This document shows, piece by piece, positions 21,911 to 27,725 of a DNA stretch of 27,725 bases. The position numbers were made by a program, and so were the translations under genes. Position 1 is the stretch's first letter, and every line of letters begins with the position of its first letter. Below the pieces are notes generated by a model, which saw only the letters and a list, made by a program, of their open reading frames with translations, did no database searches and was not told where the DNA came from. The stretch spans positions 1 through 27,725 of the forward strand of contig JAANSK020068909.1 of the NCBI GenBank assembly GCA_011763485.2. Direction: 5' to 3'. Source of the DNA: Isoetes engelmannii. Its lineage: Eukaryota; Streptophyta; Lycopodiopsida; Isoetales; Isoetaceae.

Positions 21911-23054
21911 GATTGGACCATTTTTGTAGATATTGGACATGCATACCTGTTCTTGGGCTAATGGCATCGATTTGGTTGGCATTGAAACAGTTCTGGCCGC
22001 ATGTTCCATAGTTCTGAAAAATTATGGTGCATTTTGAAAATCTTAGACTAGGCTAGGGGGAGTTAATAAGTGAATGACATATTTGACGCCATGAAGCATT
22101 TAGATATGCTAAAGATTTGAAGTAATGGTTTTAATAACCATTGTGAAAAAGGTGAGCACCCTTAAATCGGGTGGCTTACCATCGAGTGCTGTTGGCTTAG
22201 CAACAGATGTGCAGGCAGGTGCCTGGAGGCTAAAAAAGCAAAACAAAAGCACAGGAAGAAGAGACCAGAACAAGGAGGAGACAAATTGGCATAGGGAAAT
22301 CGATGGAAGGATAACTATAATACCAATTGGAATGATAGCTTGCAGTTCCATATTGGCAGTCTGTGCTGGATACAGACTAAAGAGGCTTCATTGTTGATTA
22401 AGCTCTTGTTAAATAAATCTTTTGGGTGATGGTCAAGAGATGCTGATCAGTCTACCTTATATCCAGATTTCTGTATAAACTGTACCTCCTTCTCCTTTAT
22501 AATGTTGTAGAATTGTAATAGTAGATGAGCGAGTAGAATTATCTCAAAGGATTCTCTTGAGGTTAATGAAGTTACATTTGCCACTGGTATGGGACGATGA
22601 TAAGCATTAACCAACAATCTAGACTCTCAGAGGATTCTTGAGAGCTTGTAGTTTCTCCCTGACATTGAATCCACCGGCGGGGGAATTCTAGACGATGTAC
22701 TGTCTAGATATAGTGGGGTGCATCTGCGTGGTAGATGTTGTGGTACATGCGGTAGATTCCATGTGTGTGACTGAAGTCAGTCATGTCATTGCTTAATGAT
22801 GACTATGTTGGATATGATCTATGCATGTTACTAATACATGGAGTTATTTGCATGCTGTTTCATAGTTGCTGGTGGGGCTACATGTGTGTATAGTTGTCTT
22901 GTAGATGTTGTAGTCATCTTATTATCCTTATACGTGGATTTCATGTGTATAGCCCCGTGCAGTGACTTGTTCTATGTACTTTGATGATTGAAGTGAATAT
23001 GAATCAATACTTGTGGTACGAAATTTTAGTTCGTAACATAAAGACATCACACTA
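21911..23054. mobile_element. ~1.1-kb insertion in the second LINE copy
   Basis: LINE homology stops after TATTATGCTCAAATATGA and resumes at GCCAGACTAATCCC (about 23062). The intervening DNA holds a 90-aa open frame (22125-22397), a GT-rich stretch from about 22690, and an end that on the minus strand reads TGTTACGAACTAAAATTTCG, like a plant LTR start (23039 downward). The exact ends and family are unresolved. It may combine an LTR remnant with captured or independent sequence. Confidence 0.35.
22125..22397 (+). CDS. Unidentified 90-aa frame with a C-terminal hydrophobic segment
   Basis: The first ATG gives MVLITIVKKVSTLKSGG, then LPSSAVGLATDVQAGAWRLK, a Lys/Arg-rich charged middle, and a 19-residue hydrophobic stretch, IIPIGMIACSSILAVCAGY, before a short basic tail. 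A single C-terminal membrane helix would suit a tail-anchored protein. The composition is more protein-like than the surrounding DNA. I do not recognise the family. It could be a captured or processed fragment of a host gene carried inside the insertion, or a chance frame. No introns or promoter are visible. Confidence 0.3.
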   Translation: MVLITIVKKVSTLKSGGLPSSAVGLATDVQAGAWRLKKQNKSTGRRDQNKEETNWHREIDGRITIIPIGMIACSSILAVCAGYRLKRLHC

Positions 23055-23188
23055 CAAAAGCCAGACTAATCCCACGCTTGCCACAGTTCCACAATGATAC
23101 CTACAGTAATAGGTCTATTGTGTTCTTTGTTTGGGTCCCATAGGCCTGTTGGTCTCATTGGATGATTCAATTCAATTCAATTCAATTC
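23055..23188 (+). mobile_element. Second LINE copy, 3' end and (TTCAA)n tail
   Basis: GCCAGACTAATCCCACGCTT aligns with 10451-10470 of the first copy. An internal deletion then jumps to the 3' terminus: GTCCCATAGGCC, GTTGGTCTC and TTGGATGATTCAATTCAATT match 10953-10990. The tail is four to five TTCAA units, against TTCTA in the first copy. The AGGCC/GGTCT stem is kept (23142-23146 with 23151-23155). Confidence 0.8.
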
Positions 23189-23584
23189 TGGAGCACTACA
23201 TCTTACTTTCCCACGCCCTCTTATAAAAGGCTGCGGCACCATGACAAATACTTTTAGAGCGTGAATGCACTAATTTATAAGAGAGGGGTTTAAAGACAAT
23301 ATTACGTTGCCACAACTTCAAGTGCAGTTCAGGAGGATAAATTTAGAGAACATAGTAAAATAGACCACCAACAATTCTACTGAAATTGGATGCCAGATTG
23401 AAATGTCTAGAAACCTAAAAGACAATAATGCAAAGTAGTTTTAGGGCAACCTACCGTGCAATGTTTTATTTGCATATTCAATATATAATACCATATTATT
23501 ATTTTTTTTTCTAGATGAATACCATGCACTTTTTATTGAATTTGTCATGAATATCCTTAATAATAATGGTGTACACAGCGGTAA
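23189..23584. other. Unassigned DNA between two LINE remnants
   Basis: AT-rich, with a short T run near 23500-23510. No gene, element end or target-site duplication for the preceding LINE was recognised. Confidence 0.4.
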
Positions 23585-23900
23585 CTTTGTTTTTTGAAGA
23601 ACGAGAGACAATTTATATTAACTGGAAAACAAGTACAATGGGACGTCAAGATAGGTGGAGGTAGCCCCAAACCTCATCCTTGACATCCGGATGCAACTTC
23701 GAAACCAGAAACTGGTGATGAAGACGAGATTTAATCTCTTGATAGAGGCTAGCAACAGGAGTATGCAAACCTCTGAAGACAACATGACACCTGCGTTTCC
23801 AAACTGCCCAACAGACTAGAGCCCTGCAAATATTGAACGCCCACTTCTTGAAGCGGGGCCATCTAGCAGGGAGAATACCCAGCAAAACCTATTGACTTGT
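23585..23900 (-). mobile_element. 3'-terminal fragment of another LINE
   Basis: The minus strand reads LLGILPARWPRFKKWAFN, then ICRALVCWAVWKRRCHVVFR, then LYQEIKSRLHHQFL and KDEVWGYLHLS before a stop at 23646-23648. The aromatic CRALVCWAVWKxRCxVVFRG block is the usual C-terminal region of plant LINE ORF2 proteins, beyond the reverse transcriptase. Downstream on the same strand is a short 3' UTR ending TTCTTCAAAAAACAAAG, a poorly preserved A-rich tail. The 5' side breaks off abruptly near 23900. This LINE lacks the pentanucleotide tail and is unrelated to the copies at 9193 and 20086. Confidence 0.6.
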
Positions 23901-24539
23901 GAGTTGGGTTCGAAAAGAGGCCTGTACACAATGATAACTGATGGACGCACTTGCAAATTTAGGAGCAACTCCATTTTAATTCACGATTGGGAAATGTGTC
24001 TCTTAGATGTAAAATGCTATTGCACCAGGGATTGGCTTTTTTTTTTTTTTAATAAACGATATACAACATGCATGCAAAGGTCAAATTTGACCCTTTTCTG
24101 GATGACTACAACATTAAAATACCTTTATGACCTTAAGTATACAAATATATTGAAAGCCAACTCCTTGTAGTCATGCACGTAGTGTTCACATGTTTCAAAG
24201 GACAATGAAAGTCAAAGTCCATTCATATGCACCTATTGTTCCTTTTACTTCTCGATTGACATGATACCTCTAAAATCATTAGGGAGGATGGATCTACTCA
24301 GCAGTGTACTAAAAATATATGACAATATGTCACTTGAAAGAAGACAACTAGAAAGAAGTCTTATACGGCTAGAAAGAAATCTTACATGGTACGTGGTGAG
24401 ATTCAAGTTCTTATACCTCATGCTTTTTAGAGGTTTGATAAAACGATGTCTAGTGTTGATTGTTTAGATGTGGTAGAAAATATTAATTGTGATGAAGTTT
24501 TTAAATGCCTCAAAGATGGGACAATGAATTTGATTGCGT
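23901..24539. other. Unassigned AT-rich DNA
   Basis: Contains a 14-base T run near 24038-24051 and small frames with no recognisable similarity. One at 24261-24467 has Leu/Arg heptad-like spacing but no supporting context. Confidence 0.4.
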
Positions 24540-24724
24540 GCTTTGTACGGGTAAATGCTTAGTGGAGCTTTGTACGGATAAATGCTTAGTGGACTACGTC
24601 CTCTAGATTTTGAGTCTCATGTCACAAGCCTTTTGAGTCTCATGTCACAAGCCCTTTGTATGTATCTTGATTTTATTCGTGACAATAGCCCTTTGTATGT
24701 ATCTTGATTTTATTCCTGAGAATA
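24540..24724. repeat. Three adjoining tandem duplications (27, 23 and 37 bp)
   Basis: 24540-24566/24567-24593 are 27-bp units with one mismatch (GCTTTGTACGG...TTAGTGGA). 24608-24630/24631-24653 are identical 23-bp units (TTTTGAGTCTCATGTCACAA...). 24651-24687/24688-24724 are 37-bp units with two mismatches (GCCCTTTGTATGTATCTTGA...). The second and third pairs overlap by GCC. Their near-identity points to recent origin. Confidence 0.95.
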
Positions 24725-25245
24725 GATTGTCATCCTTGACTATTCTAATCTTGATGATTGAATCTCCTTAGATACTCTTCTATTTGGATTGAAGCCACTG
24801 GAACATCTAATTGTCTCTACATTGTCTCATCTCACTGCTCATATTTCAAACCTTTTCTAAAAGGTCTACAGACCTAAGAGGCATCGATATTCCTTAAGGG
24901 AGACAGAGACAAACAATCGGCCGTTGCGACCAACATCTGGACCAAAGCAGACTGCCACAGGTACTCCAGGCAACCTCAGCCTTCCTGAATGCTTACAAAC
25001 ATACTAGTATTTAGAGCAGGAAATGCAGATCAAATTATCCCACAATACTATCTATAGACATTACATGACACACAGCAAATTTACAAACAATTATGTGCAT
25101 ATTAAGTGTGCATGCTTTGCAGACTTGGGCACATGTGCAAAAAACCAGCATGGAAAGAATTGTGGAAGCTAACACTCACATAATATACCATATTCTGCAA
25201 ATCCACAAACAACATGAAGAAGCTTGGTTAAACTGCAACATTGCA
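24725..25245 (-). other. 3' flank of the LEA gene
   Basis: No gene was recognised. On the minus strand this is downstream of the SMP stop codon and may include its 3' UTR. TTTAGAAAAGG near 24855-24866 and several TGTAA/TTGT-rich patches are present, but no clear AATAAA on the minus strand. Confidence 0.35.
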
Positions 25246-26433
25246 TCACCCTATGGTAGGAGATACAAGGCCAGCTTGCTCATTCAGATCTGCAGCAGTC
25301 TGCAAAGCAGCACCAATACCACCGGCCTGCGGCATGCCATGTGGACTGCTGCGCATTTCTGCATCCAAAACCCTAGCAGCATCCTCCCTAGTCACTATTT
25401 TGTCAGCCTCCAGCTGCAACCTTGCATCCTGCATTCAAACCCCTTACATGAAGATCAAGTTCGATAAACTTGACACTGCAAATGCATAGCTTATTTTAAC
25501 ATTACTTGTTAATCTGTCTATATAGCAAGACGTTAAGACTAACCTGCTACAGACACTTAAAAAAAATGCATCTCCTACTTTTAACACTGCAACTACATCA
25601 CTAGTTAATTGTTTGTGCATACATCAGTTCTTGATTGTTTTGTGCAACAGATTCAGATACTTACAGAAAGAACCTCTCCTACTGTAATTTTGTCCTCAAG
25701 GCGCGGATTTAACTCTGCTGCAGATTGCGCCATGGCTGCAACTCCACTAGTTGCTGCTGGACCACCTGCGGCACGGACCTCTGCGCTTTGAATTGCATTA
25801 GCATCACTTGGCCCTACAGGTTTATCAGCCAGCTCCAATGCTGCTGACTCTAATGCCTACAACAACATACCGAACCTAAATTAATACCCCATGTTAGAAT
25901 TTAAATCCAAATTGACAGGATTTAGACCTGAATTAATGCCCTTTCAGGATTTCAACCTAAAAATTAATGCCCTTTCAGGATTTAAACCTAAATTACTGTT
26001 AGGGTTTAGGGTTTAAGCTAATCAATAAGAAAAAGGAAGGCAGACAACATACTTCCCCAATTGTAATTGCTTCTCCAACAGAGGCCCCTGATTGTTGAGG
26101 AAGTGTAGGAAGGATCTTTGACGAAACAAGATCATCCCCAATAAATTCCATGTTAATTCTTTTGCCTGGAATCCTGGTTTCAATAACACAAACCCCCTTG
26201 TCTGGCAAACTTGAATGTGTATCAGTACCAATAGAACCTTCAGCTATGTTTTTTTCCGCGGCCCTTTGCATTATCGAAGCAGGCCCATCTTTTGGCACCT
26301 CCCCGTATGTGGAATCCTCTGCATTACGCATGAATCCTGCATCTTCCGGTGTAATTGGCTCATTGGCAATCTGGCCTGATACATTGAATATTTCGCCATA
26401 TGTAGTCTGCTTATCAACCTTTTCTTGCGCCAT
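25246..26433 (-). CDS. Seed-maturation (SMP) family LEA protein, 3 exons, 251 aa
   Basis: Minus-strand exons: 26433-26053 (127 codons), 25856-25665 (64 codons) and 25428-25246 (60 codons plus TGA). Introns are 196 and 236 nt, GT-AG, phase 0. The protein holds three SMP (PF04927-type) repeats. The first is degenerate, about residues 10-62 (TYGEIFNV...EDAGFMRNAED...GPASIMQRAAEKN). The second, about 121-180, has ITIGEALESAALELADKPVG, AIQSAEVRA and GVAAMAQSAAELN. The third, about 185-245, has ITVGEVLSDARLQLEADKIV, TREDAARVLDAEM and GIGAALQTAADLN. It is hydrophilic and Ala/Glu-rich with no signal peptide, as expected for the LEA group containing carrot ECP31 and cotton D-34, which accumulates in drying embryos or stressed tissue. 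The length is normal for the family. The ATG at 26433 fits the family N-terminus. RY and ABRE-like motifs lie upstream. Confidence 0.92.
25875..25996. repeat. ~30-bp tandem repeats inside LEA intron 1
   Basis: About four irregular units run across the intron, sharing CCTAAATTAAT(A/G)CC and CAGGATTTAAA or close variants. The two central units contain an identical AATTAATGCC and CTTTCAGGATTT. The repeats fill most of the 196-nt intron. Confidence 0.75.
25999..26016 (-). promoter_or_regulatory. Telo-box in LEA intron 1
   Basis: The minus strand reads TTAAACCCTAAACCCTAA, two overlapping AAACCCTAA telo-box motifs, starting about 36 nt after the exon 1 donor. In plants this motif is known from promoters and first introns of highly expressed genes and from Polycomb recruitment sites. 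A role here is inference. Confidence 0.5.
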
Positions 26434-26555
26434 GCCTCACCTAGATGCAAAACCAGTTGCTTGCGGGTCTGACGAACTGTAGTGATATACACAAACGAGA
26501 TCAAAATCTTCAAATGAAAGAAGCAACAGCGCTTCCCTTGTGAAGGGATGATCAG

Positions 26556-26562
26556 TGCATGC
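26556..26562. promoter_or_regulatory. RY element upstream of the LEA gene
   Basis: TGCATGC, the RY core bound by B3-domain factors of the ABI3/FUS3 class, about 125 bp upstream of the LEA start codon. Confidence 0.45.
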
Positions 26563-26592
26563 TCGCTTCATATGTGTATTCCTTAGAACATA

Positions 26593-26598
26593 CCACGT
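26593..26598 (-). promoter_or_regulatory. ABRE-like ACGTGG upstream of the LEA gene
   Basis: CCACGT on the plus strand is ACGTGG on the LEA coding strand, the core of an ABA-response element, about 160 bp upstream of the start codon and 31 bp beyond the RY element. RY plus ABRE pairing is a known feature of embryo LEA promoters. Confidence 0.45.
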
Positions 26599-26787
26599 AA
26601 GATCTGCATACTTTTCTCTGTGACAGTTGTCAATTTTAACACAATTCGAGAAAAAGAGTGCTGCCCAATATTGTTGTAGTTAAATTTTTGTCTTGAAGAA
26701 TAATTGAATTGAAGAATAGTTGTGTCTTGAAGAATAATAATTGAATAAGGGAGACGACGCCAGATAGGGAAAGAGAAATTCAGGGGA

Positions 26788-26853
26788 TATCTCTAACCCA
26801 TACCTTACCTTATCTCTAACCCATACCTTATTATCTCTAACCCATACCTTATT
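26788..26853. repeat. Three-unit tandem repeat (~21-23 bp)
   Basis: Units start at 26788, 26811 and 26832, each TATCTCTAACCCATACCTTA with one or two extra bases. The units are almost identical. Confidence 0.9.
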
Positions 26854-27037
26854 ATTTTTTTACAACCATTGGATTACAAACAACTAAATTATAACAAATA
26901 CACAATGAATATACATGTAAATCACAAAGGCTGTAGTATATTACAGTGGAAATAAAATATTACATCTACTGTAGTGCCAGTCTGTATACAAACAAGACAC
27001 AAACGTAGTGGAGAAGCCACCAAACTACCTGCAAACT

Positions 27038-27086
27038 CATGCCTTCAAATTACATAGAAACCCATGCCTTCAAATTACATAGAAAC
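27038..27086. repeat. 25-bp tandem duplication
   Basis: 27038-27062 and 27063-27086 are identical over CATGCCTTCAAATTACATAG plus AAAC. The pair covers the 3' end of the candidate exon at 27050-27207. Confidence 0.9.
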
Positions 27087-27207
27087 GACATCTGTTCATG
27101 CATATCTTCCATTGGCTCTGGCTCAGAATTGCTATCCAGGTTGACAAGGGGAATGGGATGACACGGACCAGCTGTATCACCAATGTCTTCCATAGGCTCC
27201 TCCTTCA
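27050..27207 (-). CDS. Candidate terminal exon of an unidentified acidic protein
   Basis: On the minus strand TTGTAGCTGCAG precedes a frame reading VKEEPMEDIGDTAGP, then LVNLDSNSEPEPMEDM and a stop. EPMED occurs twice and the composition is acidic and Pro/Ser-rich, typical of disordered tails of nuclear proteins. A good acceptor and biased composition support it, but no family is recognised. The tandem duplication at 27038-27086 may have changed its end. Confidence 0.3.
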
Positions 27208-27334
27208 CTGCAGCTACAACACCTTCAACACGAACAAAACCAAGCATATATACATGTCAATACAAAAATCATACAAGTGGATGGCATCAATCTACAACAA
27301 GAGATTCATCCTGCATGTGTAGGCAAATATAATC

Positions 27335-27440
27335 TGGCCAAAGGGGCTGGCCCAGCAGGCTCAAGGCATTCGTTGCCTTCTTGGGACTGCTCCACATCCT
27401 CTACCTCATCTTCCTCATCCTCCAGAGCAGCATTCTGATC
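27335..27440 (-). CDS. Candidate acidic exon, possibly of the same gene
   Basis: The minus strand reads IDQNAALEDEEDEVEDVEQS, then QEGNECLEPAGPAPLA. The low-complexity acidic run and the lack of stops suggest coding sequence. No convincing donor joins it to 27207, and its upstream acceptor is weak. The remaining bases, 27441-27725, show nothing recognisable. Confidence 0.25.
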
Positions 27441-27725
27441 AATGGCTCACATTCACTTCCTTCTCTTTCATATCTTCTCAATTTGGTATGATTCCTGATA
27501 GTGTACCAAAGATTATGGACCAGACATCTCGAACTGCAGTGTGGCTAGGATTCAAAAGGCAATCCTCCAAGCAGCCTCCACATGCTGCTGCGAGATAAAT
27601 GCACAATTTATGGGTAGAACCCATGCACTACTATAAATATACTTCTACTGAAGGATTTAGTTCATGTAATATTTACAGGGAATTTATGGATGCATCATAC
27701 AATCTAAGACTCGTAGGTCATTATG

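Larger units (their letters stand above)
26434..26787 (-). promoter_or_regulatory. LEA promoter and 5' UTR region
   Basis: Holds the RY and ABRE-like motifs listed separately. No clear TATA box is seen on the minus strand. GAAGAAT(A/T)-type repeats occur around 26694-26745. Confidence 0.4.

Noticed and set aside
25999-26016. Interstitial telomere
   Set aside because: Only two repeat units; a telo-box motif in an intron explains it.
26150-26482. Plus-strand 110-aa frame
   Set aside because: Antisense to LEA exon 1, which has clear family motifs on the minus strand.
1-27725. tRNA, rRNA or CRISPR arrays, or bacterial operons
   Set aside because: None seen by eye. The spliced genes and retroelements point to a nuclear plant genome.

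Overview
The window looks like nuclear DNA of a land plant. Two spliced genes have canonical GT-AG introns, one resembling a plastid-linked plant oxidoreductase and the other a seed-maturation (SMP) type LEA protein, and they lie in transposon-rich DNA. The mix of LINEs and a DUF7869-like gene suggests a seed-free plant, perhaps a fern; that last step is inference.

Layout. Bases 1-1250 hold a diverged ~100-bp direct repeat and short inverted repeats but no recognisable gene. Bases 1280-5710 hold a possible promoter and leader intron, then a degraded DUF7869-like gene ending in a minisatellite. Bases 5711-9179 are unassigned, with a few short repeats. Bases 9180-11020 are a 5'-truncated LINE with 13-bp target-site duplications and a pentanucleotide tail, inserted about 340 bp before the next gene. 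Bases 11358-19326 (+) are a 13-exon gene for a FAD/NAD(P)-binding oxidoreductase (PDE327-like, 660 aa). All 13 exons join in frame. Its introns hold LINE fragments, a ~200-bp tandem repeat and a duplicated 3' splice site. Bases 19493-19700 are a probable MITE.

Bases 20086-23188 are a second, older copy of the same LINE, interrupted by two insertions of about 1 kb, the first LTR-like. Bases 23585-23900 (-) are the 3' end of a different LINE. Bases 24540-24724 are three back-to-back short duplications. Bases 25246-26433 (-) are a three-exon SMP-family LEA gene (251 aa) with RY and ABRE-like motifs upstream. Bases 27050-27440 (-) may hold exons of an unidentified acidic protein.

The two good genes are not obviously linked in function: one acts in plastid or redox metabolism, the other in desiccation tolerance. 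The most unusual signals are a plant LINE family with a 3' stem-loop and pentanucleotide tail, and an in-frame duplicated splice acceptor in the oxidoreductase gene. No tRNA, rRNA or CRISPR array was seen.
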